Source of the DNA: JAHEJN01 sp963787285
GTDB taxonomy: Bacteria; Actinomycetota; Acidimicrobiia; Acidimicrobiales; JAHEJN01
Direction of reading: 5' to 3'
Length of the DNA stretch: 64,000 nt
Assembly: GCA_963787285.1 (NCBI GenBank)
Contig: CAWBCM010000001.1
Span: 434,001-498,000 of the forward strand
Below, piece by piece: positions 15,629 to 28,024 of the stretch; position 1 is the stretch's first letter, and the number at the start of each line of letters is the position of its first letter. Both the position numbers and the translations under genes were made by a program. The notes beneath the pieces are model-generated. The model made no database searches and had not been told where the DNA came from. It saw only the letters and a program-made list of their open reading frames with translations.

Positions 15629-18600
15629 GCGGCGACGGGCCTACGATCGTCGCGCGCCTCCGCCGCGCGGCGGGCGACGAGGGAGCCGCCGCGGTCGTCA
15701 CGCCGGGTGGCGACTGGTCCCGGCGGGAGCTCCTCGACCGGGCCGAGACCGGTGCGGCGGTGCTCCACGAGGAGCTGGGTTCGGCGTTGGTCGGTGTGTG
15801 CCTCCCCGGCGGCGTCGAGCTGGCGACGGCGGTGCTCGCTGCGATGGGAGCCGGCGGGGTCGCCCCGGTTCGCGCCGATCTGCCACGTCGACGCGATCGC
15901 CGCGCATTTCCGCCGGACACGGGTGGCCGCAATAGTCGCCAGCGTCGAGTCACCGGCCGCCCGGGTGGCCGCGGACCTGGGATTGACCTTGGTGACGCCG
16001 CACCCTGACGAGGTCTTTCGCGTTCGTCGACCCGATCGCCGACCCGCCCATGACCCCCAGGACGAGATCGCCGACCTGGCGCTGGTGTTGACCACGTCGG
16101 GAACCACCGGTGAACCCAAGGTCGTGCCGCTTCGCCACGCGAATCTCCTCTCGTCGATCGACCGCATCGTCGCGTCGCTCGGGCTCTCACCCGAGGACCG
16201 ATCGCTCGTGGTCATGCCGCTCACCCACATCCACGGCATGGTCGCCGGATTCCTCGCGCCACTCGCCGCCGGTGGCACGGTGTTCCTCGGCGGCCGATTC
16301 GATCCGGTCACGTTGCCCGACGCCGCCGCGACGTTCGGCGCCACCCTGGTCACCGCGGTGCCCACGATCCACCGGGCACTCGCAGAGACGCCGGCCGACC
16401 GGGCATGGTCGGAGCGGCTCCGCCTGGTTCGGTCGTCGTCGTCGGCACTGCCCGTATCGGTGGCCGAGTCGCTCGAGCGCCGGTTCGGGGTGCCCGTGAT
16501 CGAGGCCTACGGCATGACCGAGGCGGCCCATCAGATCACCTCCAACACCGTCGATGATCCACGCCGCGGCACCGTGGGACGCGCCGATGGCGCTCGGGTT
16601 CGCGTGATCGACGACAACGGCCATCGTCTCGAGCCCGACCGGATCGGCGACGTCGTGATCCGGGGCGAGAACGTGATGGGCGGGTACATCGCCGACGACG
16701 TGGTGAACGACGCCGCCTTCATCGACGGCTGGTTCCGAACCGGTGATCGGGGACGGATCGACCCCGACGGGCATCTGGTGCTGGTCGGCCGGACCAAGGA
16801 GATGATCAACCGAGGCGGCGAGACCATCGCACCGGGTCCGATCGAGGAGGTGTTGCGGAGTGTGGCGGGCGTCCGAGATGCGGTCGTGTTCGCGGCTCCG
16901 CATCCCACCCTCGGCGAACAGGTCGCCGCCGCAGTGGTCGCCGACCCGAACGATTCGGTGCCCGTCGACCGTCTCCAACAGGAAGTCAACCGTCGCCTGG
17001 GCGCCGCCGACGTGCCACGAATCGTCCACACCGTCGACGAGATCCCGGTCGGGCCCACCGGCAAGGTGCAACGGAATCTGCTGCCGGGACTCCTCGGCGT
17101 GACGTCCGAGCAGCGCGAAGGCGGGAGTTTCACCGACCTCGAGGCCGAGGTCGCCGCCGTGTGGCAGACCGTCGGCCTGACTCCCGTCGGCCCCGGTGAC
17201 GACTTCATTGCGCTCGGTGGCGACTCGCTCATGGCGATCACCGTGGCCATCGAGTTGTCCGCTCGATGGCAGGTCGACATCCGCCCGACCGACATCCTGT
17301 GGGACAGCACGGTTCTCGGCATGGCAATGCTCCGCAACCGCCCCCGGGAACGCGAGTCGACCACGAGTCGGGTGCCTCACGGCGGTCCGACGCCGGCCCA
17401 GCGCCGACTGATCGCCGCCGACCGTCTCGGACTCGATCGGCGAACCGAGAACATGGCCTTCGCCTGGAGAGTGTCCGGAACCGTCGATCCGCCCCGTCTC
17501 CGGGGTGCCATCGAAGCGGTGATCGACCGACATCCTGCGCTTCGATCGACGTTCGCCCCGCCGCCACTGCCTGCCTTCCGGGCGGCGACGACCGGGAGTG
17601 CCTACTCGTGGACAACGGGCAACGTCGTCGTCGACGAGCACCAGGCGACTGCCGCCTTCGGTGCCTTGGCCGCCGAGCCCTACGACCTCGCCGATGGCCC
17701 CTTGCTCCGATTCGGCCTGTGGCCGATTCATGGGGACCGCAGCTGGGTGTTCGGGTTCGCCTATCACCATGTCGTGCTCGACGGGCGCAGTCGTCGCATC
17801 GTCCTCGACGATCTTGCTCGGGCCTTCGACGATGCTCTGCCTTCCGGCGAGGTGCTGCGGGCGTGCGCCGTCGGGTCGTCGTTGGCGCCCTCCGATCGTG
17901 ATTGGTGGAGAGCACGGGCCCAGGACGTGCCCGTGGAGTTGGCATGGACGACCCGTCTGGTCGGTCGTGACACCGACAGTCGGGCCCTCGTCGAGCGGAT
18001 TGCCCTCGACACTGCGGTCGTCGCCGCCCTGCGACGATGTGCCGTGGCCCATCAGGCCACGCCGACGACGGTCCTGGTCGCCGCGACCGCCCTCGCCGTC
18101 GGACGCCTCACCGGCGAGAAGACGGTGGTCGTCGGGCTCCCGATCGATCATCGCACGGGCGGCTGCGACGACGCGGTCGGCTCGACGATGGATGCCGTGC
18201 CGGTGATCGTCGACGTGGGTACGCCCGAGACCGTCACCGAACTACTCGCGGCGGTTCGCCGCGAGTGCCTCGAGGCCTTCCAACGATCGGAGGCCGGCCT
18301 CCAGGAGATCAGGGAGGCGGCCGGGCGCAGTTCGGGCGAACCCTTGATCCACGTGCGCGCTCAGGTGCGAACCACGTCCGAACGGCTCTCATTGGGTGAT
18401 CTTCGGAGCGAGCCCCTGCTGATCGATCCGGTGGCAGCGCGGACCCCGGTGGCCGTCGATCTTCGCATGACCGACGACACTCCGACCCTGGAGGTGACCT
18501 TCGACTCGAGCGTGGTGGTCGCCGACGTCACGGCGGCCTATGCACGTTCACTCGCCGTGGTCCTCCACGAGGTCGCCCACGGCTCCGACGAGCCTTTGCG

Positions 18601-21100
18601 GGATCTCGATTGGGTCAGCGAGATCGACCGATCGTCGGTCGAGCGCTGGGGCGATGGCGGGCGCTCCGAACCGGCGTTCGCGACGATCTCGGAGTGGTTC
18701 GACACCTGCCTCGACCGATGGCCGAATCGGGTCGCGATCCGAACCTCGGATCGAACGGTCACCTTCCGCGACCTCGCCGATGTGGTCCGGCGGGCGACCG
18801 CCGGTCTCCTCGAACGAACCGATCCCGGTGACGTCGTCGCCATGGCCCTCCCTCGTGGCATCGACCACATCGCAATCCAGCTCGCCGTGTGGCGATCGGG
18901 TCGCGTCGGGGTCGCCGTGGCACCCGATGCCCCGACGGCGCGGACTCGAGCCCAGCTGCGGGTCACCGCCCCGCGGCTCGTCGTCGTCACCGACGGCGCG
19001 CCTCGCGCCGCCGACGGTTTCGACCTCGTCGTTGTCGAGGATCTGGTGAGTGGTGGGGCCGACCTGGACTCCGTGTCGTATCCCGACCCGCACGCACCGG
19101 CCTGGGTGTGCGTCACCAGCGGGTCGACCGGCCAGCCGGCGACGGTGATCGGTACGCAGTCGAATCTGGTCCACCTCGTCCACGGGTGGCACCAGATCGT
19201 GCCGCTCGAGGCTCATGGGGTCGCATCGGTCTCCAAGCCGGTGTCTGCCGTCGGGCTCCTGTCGGAGTGGCTGGTACCGCTGCTGGCCGGCAACGAGCTC
19301 TTCCTCTTCAACGCAGTGGTCGCACGCGATCCGTTCCGTATCGCCACGAGGATCTCCGAGGCGGGCGTCACCTGGTACCGGGGCACGCCCGCCATGCTCG
19401 ATGCGGTGGCATCGACCGTCCTTGCCAACGATGGTCCGAACGACCGGGTCCGGTTCGTGGTGTCGGGCGCCGACGTCCTTTCCCGGCCCACGGCCGACCT
19501 CGTGCAGCGGGCGTTTCCCTCGGCCACGATCGTGAATCAGTACGGCTGCACCGAGGCCACGGCGGAGAGCACGCTCGGTCCGATCATCCCCGGTGATCAC
19601 CAGCCCGACGTCGGTCGGCCTCTGGCCAACGTCCGCGTCGAGGTGGTCGACGACACTGGTCGTCGGGTACCTCCGGGCGTCGGCGGGGAGATCGTGATCC
19701 GAGGACCACTGGTCGCCGGTGCGAGCACCCAGGGCGAGCACGCATCGGGCGATTTCGGATGGTGGGACGGCGGAGGCCGCCTGCACTTCTCCGGTCGGCG
19801 CGACCGTCGGCTCTCGGTCAAGGGGAATCGGATCGATGCCGGCGACGTCGAAGCCGCGCTCCGTGCGACCGGGCTCGTCGGGTCGGCCGTGGTGATGGTC
19901 GACCCCGACGAAACGAGAAGCCGCGACCTCGCCGCGGTCGTCACCCTCGAGAACGGCCGCGGTCTCGCCGACGTTCGAGCTGCGGCGGCCAGCGCACTGC
20001 CGCTGTTCGCGGTGCCCAACCGCATCCGAGTGGTCGATGCCCTCCCGACACTTCCGAGCGGCAAGATCGATCTCCGTGCCGCCCGCGTGCTGCTCGACGA
20101 ACCCGAGCCCGAAACCCCAGCTCCGCTGGCCCCGGAGGTGGCCGACATCCGAGCCATGGTTGCCGGTGTACTTCGCCGTGCACCCTCCACCGTTGATCCC
20201 GCTCGGTCACTCCAGGCCAACGGCGGCGACAGTTTCGCCGCCATCGCGCTCCATGAGCAGTTGCGCAGCATCAACGGAGACCTCGTCGACATCGCCGCTC
20301 TCCTCGACGATCGTCCCCTGAGGGAGCTGGCAACCCGCCCATCGGCCTCGCTCGGCGACCGCTTGCCCGGCCGGCTCCGGAGGGTGGCGGTCGGCCGGTT
20401 CGACGATCGTCGAGTGGTGTGGTTCCCGGGCGGTGGTGGCCTCGACACCGAGGTCCGTCGGCTGGTCCACCATCTTCCCTCCCCACCCGAGGTCCTCGTG
20501 TACCCGTATCCGGGCTCCGCCGTCGGCGAGCACCCCTCGTTGTGGTTTCGTCGGCTCACGAAGCGCATCGTCGCCACCCTTCTCGACCTCGACGGTCCGC
20601 CGCCCATCCTGGCCGGGAACTCCTTCGGGGGAATCGTCGCGGCAGAGGTTGCCCACCAGCTTCAGCAGCGGCGTCGCGGCTGGATCCGTGGCTTGCTCAT
20701 CGTCGATGCCATGCCCGTGGAACAGCGCCGGGCGGCTCGCCGCAAGATGATCGCCGGTCACGTTCGCTCCGACCTGCGGCTCTACCTCGCCGAACGTCGG
20801 AGTGACGACACTGCGCCGGCGGTTCGTTGGCGACGCAACTACCGGGCGTCTCGCCTGATGTTGGCCGGCCATACGCACACGAGGCGGGTCTCGGGTGTGT
20901 CCGTCGTCGTCGTGGCCACCACCGAACGTCGGACGGTGACCGGCCATCCCGACCTGGGGTGGGGCGCCCACCTCGGCGACCAGGTCGAGGTGATCGTGCT
21001 GCCCGGCGACCACGGCGGTCTTCTGGTCGAGCCGAGGGTCCTCGAGACCGCACCCATGGTTGCCGAGGCGCTACGGCGCCTGGCGCCGCCGCGCCCGTGA
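15625..21100 (+). CDS. Two-module non-ribosomal peptide synthetase, AMP-ligase-T-C-A-T-TE (apparent frameshift near 15883)
   Basis: About 1,824 aa once one base is skipped at 15883-15884. Frame 1 encodes MSGDGPTIVARLRR...GGVAPVRADL; the same enzyme continues in the next frame from HVDAIAAHFRR. Order: AMP-ligase (15625-17100; TSGTTGEPKVV, YGMTEAAHQ, TGDRG, GPTGKVQR); carrier 1 (17115-17340; LGGDSLMAI, Ser phosphopantetheine site); condensation domain (17380-18600; HHVVLDG); adenylation 2 (18640-20100; TSGSTGQPATV, YGCTEA, DRRLSVKGNRID, PSGKID); carrier 2 (NGGDSFAAI); thioesterase (20340-21100; GNSFGG, IVDAMP, GDHGG). The loading module has no C domain, so one acyl or aminoacyl starter would be joined to one extender and released. 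Overlaps its neighbours by four bases on both sides. If the shift is real the start module is broken. Confidence 0.88.
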
Positions 21101-22122
21101 CCGACCGGCGGGCCTTCGCCGTCCTCGTCAGGGGCAACGCCGAGCGTCCGATGGGGAACGAGCGGCTGGTCGTCGAACCGATCGTCGAGGAGGGGCGACG
21201 ACGCGGTTTCGACGTCGGACTGTTCGACCTGACGACGCTCGCCGACCCCGCCGACGCTCCGGGCACATGGTTCGATCGCGACGGGGGTCCCGGCCGACCC
21301 GGTCGCTACGAGGTCCCCCTCGTCGTTCACGACCGTCACCTGGGCGGCATCGTGGGAGACCACCCTCGCCGGCTGGCCCTCGCCCGGACCCGTTCGGTCT
21401 TCAACTCGCCCGCAGTCCAGGAGGTCACCGTCGACAAGCGCGAAGCCGGCCGGGTCCTGCGCGACGCCGGTATTCCCGTGCCGGCCGAGGTGGTGCGTCG
21501 TCGACCTTGGTCCGCGGCCACGGTCGACAAGCCTCGCTACGGCAGTCGATCCGAGGGGGTTCGGGTCGATCGCGGCGGCCTGCCGGGATGGATCGATCGG
21601 CTCCGCCGCCGCAGCGACCACGATCCGTCTCGCATCCGACAGCACTTCGTCGAACCGGTCCCGTTCAAGGGCCGCCATCCCCATGTCAAGGTTCACGTCC
21701 AACGCAACCCTGACGGCGCGCTCGGCGTGGCCCATTCGGCCGCGCGGTACTGGCTCGACGGGATCCCGCCGTCGACCGGGCAGCGGGCGGTGGCCGAGCC
21801 GGTCTCGCACTACGCCTCGGTCGTTCCCCGCGCGCTGTTGGGCCGCGAGTCGCTCGAGGCCATGACCGGACGGCTGGCGGTGCAGGCGGCCAGGGCGATC
21901 GAGACCGTCGACGCGTCCCTGTTCGAGCTGGGAGTCGACGTCGTGGTCGGCAGAGCCGAGGGTCTGATGGTGATCGAGGTCAACTCCAAGCCGGGTCACA
22001 GCAGCTATCGGCACCTGGCGAAGACCGAGACGCTTCCGGTTGCGATCCGCGCCGAGGCCCGAGAGCGGGAGCGGGCCAGCTTCGGTCGTGTGGTCGACGA
22101 GGTCGAACGCCGCCTCGGCTGA
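21097..22122 (+). CDS. ATP-grasp family protein (YheC/YheD or RimK-like)
   Basis: 341 aa. ATP-grasp features: variable N-terminal Rossmann-like half with NSPAVQEVTVDK, the phosphate-loop lysine in TVDKPRYGSRSEG, VKVHVQ, then FELGVDVVVG...GLMVIEVNSKPG, whose Glu and Asn would bind Mg-ATP. Family chemistry is carboxylate-amine ligation via an acyl phosphate, so in this operon it may add an amine or amino acid to, or tailor, the NRPS product. GTG start overlaps the NRPS stop (GTGA). C-terminal Arg-rich helix. Substrates unknown. Confidence 0.82.
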   Translation: MTDRRAFAVLVRGNAERPMGNERLVVEPIVEEGRRRGFDVGLFDLTTLADPADAPGTWFDRDGGPGRPGRYEVPLVVHDRHLGGIVGDHPRRLALARTRSVFNSPAVQEVTVDKREAGRVLRDAGIPVPAEVVRRRPWSAATVDKPRYGSRSEGVRVDRGGLPGWIDRLRRRSDHDPSRIRQHFVEPVPFKGRHPHVKVHVQRNPDGALGVAHSAARYWLDGIPPSTGQRAVAEPVSHYASVVPRALLGRESLEAMTGRLAVQAARAIETVDASLFELGVDVVVGRAEGLMVIEVNSKPGHSSYRHLAKTETLPVAIRAEARERERASFGRVVDEVERRLG

Positions 22123-22150
22123 GCTCGCCGGGGCTACTGACCGGCGAGCT
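22122..22150. terminator. Bidirectional hairpin terminator between ATP-grasp and sdhB genes
   Basis: AGCTCGCCGG (22122-22131) pairs perfectly with CCGGCGAGCT (22141-22150) around a 9-base loop, in the 11-base gap between convergent stops. No T-run. Confidence 0.55.
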
Positions 22151-22904
22151 TGCGGTTCTTGATCTTGCTCTTCACGTAGTCGCGGTTCGTGTACGCGATG
22201 AAGTCGAGCGAGATCTCCTTGGGGCAGGCCTCGTGACACTCACCGTGATTGGTGCAGGATCCGAAGAACTGTTCCATCGTCTCGATCATGTTCTCGGTGC
22301 GGCTCCAACGTTGGGCCTGGCCCTGGGGCAGCAGGTTGAGGTGCTGGATCTTGGCCGAGGTGAACAGCTGGGCGGCCGAGTTCGGACAGGCTGCCACACA
22401 GGCGCCGCATCCGATGCAGGCCGCCGCGTCCATCGCCGTGTCGGCGACGTCCTTGGGTACGGGAATGAGGTTGGCGTCGGGCGCTGAGCCGGTGTTCACC
22501 CCGATGAAACCGCCGGCTTCGATGATGCGGTCGAAGGGTGACCGATCGACCACCAGATCCTTGATGACCGGGAACGACGCCGCGCGCCACGGTTCGATCA
22601 CCAGGTGATCGCCGTCGGCGAACTTGCGCATGTGCAGCTGGCAGGTTGCGGTGGCCATCTCGGGTCCGTGGGCCTTGCCGTTCACCATCACGCCACAGGT
22701 TCCGCAGATACCTTCGCGGCAGTCGCTCGCGAACTCGATCGGCTCGTCGCCCTTGGTGATGAGCGCTTCGTTGACGACATCGAGCATCTCGAGGAACGAC
22801 ATGTCCTCGGCGATGTCGTTGGCCTCGTAACGCACGAAACGTCCGTCGGCGTCGGGCCCGGACTGACGCCAGACATCGAGGGTCACATTGATCGTTGCTT
22901 CCAC
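22134..22904 (-). CDS. sdhB: Succinate dehydrogenase/fumarate reductase iron-sulfur subunit
   Basis: 256 aa electron-transfer subunit. [2Fe-2S] ligands in CREGICGTCG with a following Cys in TATCQLH; [4Fe-4S] in CIGCGACVAACPN; [3Fe-4S] region in CTNHGECHEACPKEI. Carries electrons from the SdhA flavin to the quinone site of SdhC. Last gene of sdhCAB, eight bases after sdhA. The sequence type, like that of SdhA, is the Bacteroidota/Corynebacterium 'type B' menaquinone-linked group. Confidence 0.95.
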   Translation of the reverse strand: MEATINVTLDVWRQSGPDADGRFVRYEANDIAEDMSFLEMLDVVNEALITKGDEPIEFASDCREGICGTCGVMVNGKAHGPEMATATCQLHMRKFADGDHLVIEPWRAASFPVIKDLVVDRSPFDRIIEAGGFIGVNTGSAPDANLIPVPKDVADTAMDAAACIGCGACVAACPNSAAQLFTSAKIQHLNLLPQGQAQRWSRTENMIETMEQFFGSCTNHGECHEACPKEISLDFIAYTNRDYVKSKIKNRKLAGQ

Positions 22905-22912
22905 AACGGCTC

Positions 22913-24831
<1,919 letters not shown>

Positions 24832-24835
<4 letters not shown>

Positions 24836-25679
24836 TCGGCGGCCTCCTTGGCTTCGAGTCCGGTGATGCCGCATGGTGCTTCGCAGTTGTCCTGATCGAT
24901 CAGCCCGGCCTGCACGGCGATCGGAAAGCTCAGGTTTCCGACCAGAATCATCAGCGCCAGCGCTCCGGCCAGGGGGCGTCGAACACTGTTGACCTTCGGG
25001 CTGTTGACGCCGAGGCTCTGGAACAGGCTGTACACGCCATGGAAGATGTGCACGGCCAGAGCCACGTTGGCGACGATGTACAGGATGGCGACCGGCCAGT
25101 TCTCCAGGCTTCCGACCAGGTTGTTGTACGGATCGCCCCGCTGGAAGTCGACCCAGGGCAGGAGGCCCCAGGTGAGGTCGGCCAGGTGATACAGCAGGTA
25201 CAGGCCGATGATCGGGCCCGTCCACCGCATGGTTCGGCTGGCGAAGTTGACCGCGATGTAGTCCTGGCCGCCGGTGTACTTCTTGTTGCCCGTCGAGCTT
25301 CGAGCTCGGGTTCGAGGTCTGGTTCATCCGTGCGAGCGTGACCGCCGAGTGGATGTGCAGGGCGAACATGACCACGAGTCCGCCACGCAGGGCCCACAGG
25401 AACCACGTGCGGGGGATGACGTCGACGCCGATGTCGCGGAGGGTTTCTCCGTACTCGGCGACCTGGTACGGGCCCCTCGTACATGTGGAGGTTGCCGATC
25501 ATGTGGGCGATGACGAACCCGACCAACCCCACACCGGTGAGCGCCATGACCCACTTCTTGCCGACCGCCGTCTGGTAGAGGTTGAGCGGGAACGGCAGTG
25601 AGCGCGGCTTGGACCGAATCGGCCCGGGGCTCGTGCGCGGCGTGGGCCCGCCGCGAGTGCGAGACAGTGTCGTTGCCAT
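24832..25679 (-). CDS. sdhC: Succinate dehydrogenase cytochrome b subunit (two apparent frameshifts)
   Basis: Membrane anchor, ~281 aa when two extra bases are ignored; type-B SdhC with five helices and no SdhD. Segment 1: MATTLSRTRGG...KKWVMALTGVGLVGFVIAHMIGNLHMYEGP. A shift in the GGGCCCC run at 25470-25476 leads to segment 2 (QVAEYGETLRDIGVDVIPRT, ALHIHSAVTLARMNQ). A second shift in the CCC at 25289-25291 leads to segment 3 (NKKYTGGQDYIAVNFASRT, YLLYHLADLTWG, GVYSLFQSLG). Histidines in AHMIGNLH, ALHIHS, YHLAD and HIFHG fit a di-haem protein. Intact as three consecutive frames with no internal stop, so error is more likely than decay. AAGGGA lies upstream of the ATG. Confidence 0.85.
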
Positions 25680-25783
25680 CGAGGAAAGTCCCTTCCGAGG
25701 CCCACCGAACGGCGAGCCCGACGACGTTTTGGCGATAGTTCGACGCTATCGGGTCGGCACGACAAGGGGTAAACCCGACGGGG

Positions 25784-27943
25784 TCAGGCGATCTCGGTGT
25801 CGTAGCGGTTCGTGGCGTCGGCGTCTCCGGTGAGCGCGAGGATCAACGTGACCGGACCGGGGATGTCGGGCGCCACCCAGCTGATGGTGCCGACCCGCAC
25901 GACAGCGTCGGCGTCGATGGCGCCCTGCCACGCCCACCGGTGCCGGGTCGTGGTCCCGTCGGCCTTCGGCCACCGGAGATCGGCCGCGACGGTGGCGGCG
26001 ACCTCGTGGCGGAGATCGTTCACCACGTGGACATCGAAAGCGAGCGCCTGCCCGGGGCGGATGGCGGTCGGAAGTCGGTCGGCCACGACGATGACGGGCG
26101 CCAGGGCCTCGAACGCCGCGGCGTAGGCGAGCTTCGGTTCCCGGGCGTGATCGACCAGAGAGGTGCTGATGGCCGGCCACGAGTCGACGAGGTGGTCGAC
26201 ACAGAACCCGCCCGTTGGTCGGTACTTGAGCCGGCGGAGCACCTCGATCTGTCGCCGTACCACCTGGGCCTGATACCGCTGAGTCGCAATGCGCCACTCG
26301 TCGAAGGATGCGAAGTCGGCCGGATTCTGGTGTGCTTCGAAGTTGTGGCGCTCGTAACCATGGTTGGCGCCGAGCTCGTCGAAGTCCAGCGAGGGCCAAC
26401 GGCCGGGCTTGCAGAACTGCGCGGTTTCGGGCACGGATCCCGCACCGAACTCCGAGACCCAGCGAACGGCCCGCGGCATACGTGCCGCCAGCTTCTCGAG
26501 GTCGCGACCCTCGCCCCAGCGCCAACCGAACCAGAGGTGGGTGTCGGTGCCGTCGAGTTGGGGCGGATGCGGCCATTGCCCCGAGTGGGCCACGACCGGT
26601 CGGCTTCCGTCGTAGTTCTCGATGGTGTGCTTCACCGATCGATCGAGCACCGACCGGTTCCACGTCGGCAGCTGCTGCCCGAGTGCGGCCCGCATGCCTC
26701 CGTAGCGGGGCCGCGGGGCGGTGGGATCATCGATGCCGTCGGGCGTCGGGGTGTCGTGGGCGCACCAGATGACCACCGAAGGATGGTGGGCCAGCTGGTT
26801 CACGGCATCGTTGACCAGACGGACGGCCCGCCGGCGGACCCGCTTGGAGTAGCCCCGCCAAAGCGGGAAGTCCTGCCAGATGAGCAGTCCGAGCCGGTCG
26901 GCGGCGTCGTAGAGCCCGGGATGGGCGATGTGGCCCCGAAGTCGCACGAGATCGAAACCGGCGTCGACGGCGAGTCGGAGGTCGCCCTCGGCGTCCTCGG
27001 TGGTGATCGAGGCGAGATCGAGCCCCGATGGAGCCAGGTTCACCCCCTTGGCGAACATGCGCTCGCCGTTGATGCGAAGGGTCCAGTTCTTCATCTCGAC
27101 GGCACGGATCCCGGTGCGGAGCCGCCGGCGATCGCTCACCTCGGATGCGTCCTTCTCCGCGACCTCGATCTGTACGTCGACAAGATTCGCGTCGCCCATA
27201 CCTCGCGGCCACCAGAGCTCGGGGTCGGGCACCGACAGCAGCCACTCGACCCGGTTCTCCCCGCTCGTCAGGGGCTGCTCGAAGGAGTGCTCCGTACCGG
27301 CCACCGTGGTCGACAGCCGGGCCGTGCATCGGTTGAGGGAGTCGATGGTGGCGGTGACCGCGAGGACTGCGACGACGGGGGAGGCCTCCTTGCACCGCAC
27401 CCGCACCCAGCTGAGACGCAACGGTCCGGTGCATTCGATGCGGGGGGCGAGCCAGATCCCTCCCGGGTTGCCGCGCGGGTCGACCACCCTGGCATCGTCG
27501 AAGCTGCCGACGATCGAGTGCTTGCCGTCGATCTCGCCGCTCCGCCGGTGCCGGACCTCGATCGCCAACAGGTGTTCGGGACGTTCGAGCAGGATCGGAT
27601 CGAGCTCGAAGGCGTGGTCGGCGAAGTAGCCCTCGATGTCGCCGAGGTAGTGACCGTCCCACCACACGTCGGCCTCGGAGAACACGCGGCCGGCGACCAG
27701 CCACGCCCGTTCGTCGTCGCCGAGGTCGAAGGTCGGTACACGGCGGCGGTACAGGATCGGACCGTCGCTTCCGGCGAACGCCGGCTCCGTCCGCCACGTG
27801 GAGGGCAGCGTTGTCGGCGTCCAGTCCTCGTCGTCGAGCTCCAGCTCGTGGAAGGTCAGAGCGAGCCGGTCGTCGCTGGTGCTGGCGCGCCACTCGTCGT
27901 CGAGCAGAAGGGAGTGGCGGACACCGCCGGCGACCTCGGACAT
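25784..27943 (-). CDS. GH2-family (beta-mannosidase-like) protein lacking the acid/base glutamate
   Basis: 719 aa. GH2 order: N-terminal jelly-roll sugar-binding domain (~1-180; ADVWWDGHYLGDIEGYF), an Ig-like domain, TIM barrel from ~295 (NGERMFAKGVNLAPSG, LGLLIWQDFPLW), and an Ig-like C-terminus. The nucleophile region WVSEFG (Glu498) is present. Where mannosidases have WCGNNE the protein reads WCAHDT (393-398), so the acid/base Glu is Thr398. It may be inactive on sugars, or use another proton donor. No signal peptide, so cytoplasmic. ATG chosen by a -10 box six bases upstream; a longer start ten residues earlier would remove that box. Confidence 0.82.
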   Translation of the reverse strand: MSEVAGGVRHSLLLDDEWRASTSDDRLALTFHELELDDEDWTPTTLPSTWRTEPAFAGSDGPILYRRRVPTFDLGDDERAWLVAGRVFSEADVWWDGHYLGDIEGYFADHAFELDPILLERPEHLLAIEVRHRRSGEIDGKHSIVGSFDDARVVDPRGNPGGIWLAPRIECTGPLRLSWVRVRCKEASPVVAVLAVTATIDSLNRCTARLSTTVAGTEHSFEQPLTSGENRVEWLLSVPDPELWWPRGMGDANLVDVQIEVAEKDASEVSDRRRLRTGIRAVEMKNWTLRINGERMFAKGVNLAPSGLDLASITTEDAEGDLRLAVDAGFDLVRLRGHIAHPGLYDAADRLGLLIWQDFPLWRGYSKRVRRRAVRLVNDAVNQLAHHPSVVIWCAHDTPTPDGIDDPTAPRPRYGGMRAALGQQLPTWNRSVLDRSVKHTIENYDGSRPVVAHSGQWPHPPQLDGTDTHLWFGWRWGEGRDLEKLAARMPRAVRWVSEFGAGSVPETAQFCKPGRWPSLDFDELGANHGYERHNFEAHQNPADFASFDEWRIATQRYQAQVVRRQIEVLRRLKYRPTGGFCVDHLVDSWPAISTSLVDHAREPKLAYAAAFEALAPVIVVADRLPTAIRPGQALAFDVHVVNDLRHEVAATVAADLRWPKADGTTTRHRWAWQGAIDADAVVRVGTISWVAPDIPGPVTLILALTGDADATNRYDTEIA

Positions 27944-27949
27944 TGCTCG

Positions 27950-27955
27950 ACCGTA
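27950..27955 (-). promoter_or_regulatory. Leaderless -10 box for GH2 gene
   Basis: TACGGT, spacer CGAGCA (6), then ATG at 27943. Decides the start. Confidence 0.55.
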
Positions 27956-28011
27956 GCGTCGTCGGTTGAGCAATTCTTCCTGCCATCCACGGTTGGCTCG
28001 GTCGTCATCGC

Positions 28012-28017
28012 CATACT
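28012..28017 (+). promoter_or_regulatory. Leaderless -10 box for PAS-EAL gene
   Basis: CATACT, seven-base spacer, then GTG at 28025. Confidence 0.5.
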
Positions 28018-28024
28018 TGCTTCG

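Noticed and set aside
15625..16008. Programmed +1 frameshift in the NRPS start module
   Set aside because: No slippery codon, stop codon or SD-like stimulator near 15883; similar shifts in unrelated genes make sequence error more likely.
25940..28024. Open frame running upstream of the PAS-EAL gene
   Set aside because: Antisense to the GH2 gene; sequence has no family pattern; PAS-EAL homology and a -10 box begin at 28012-28025.
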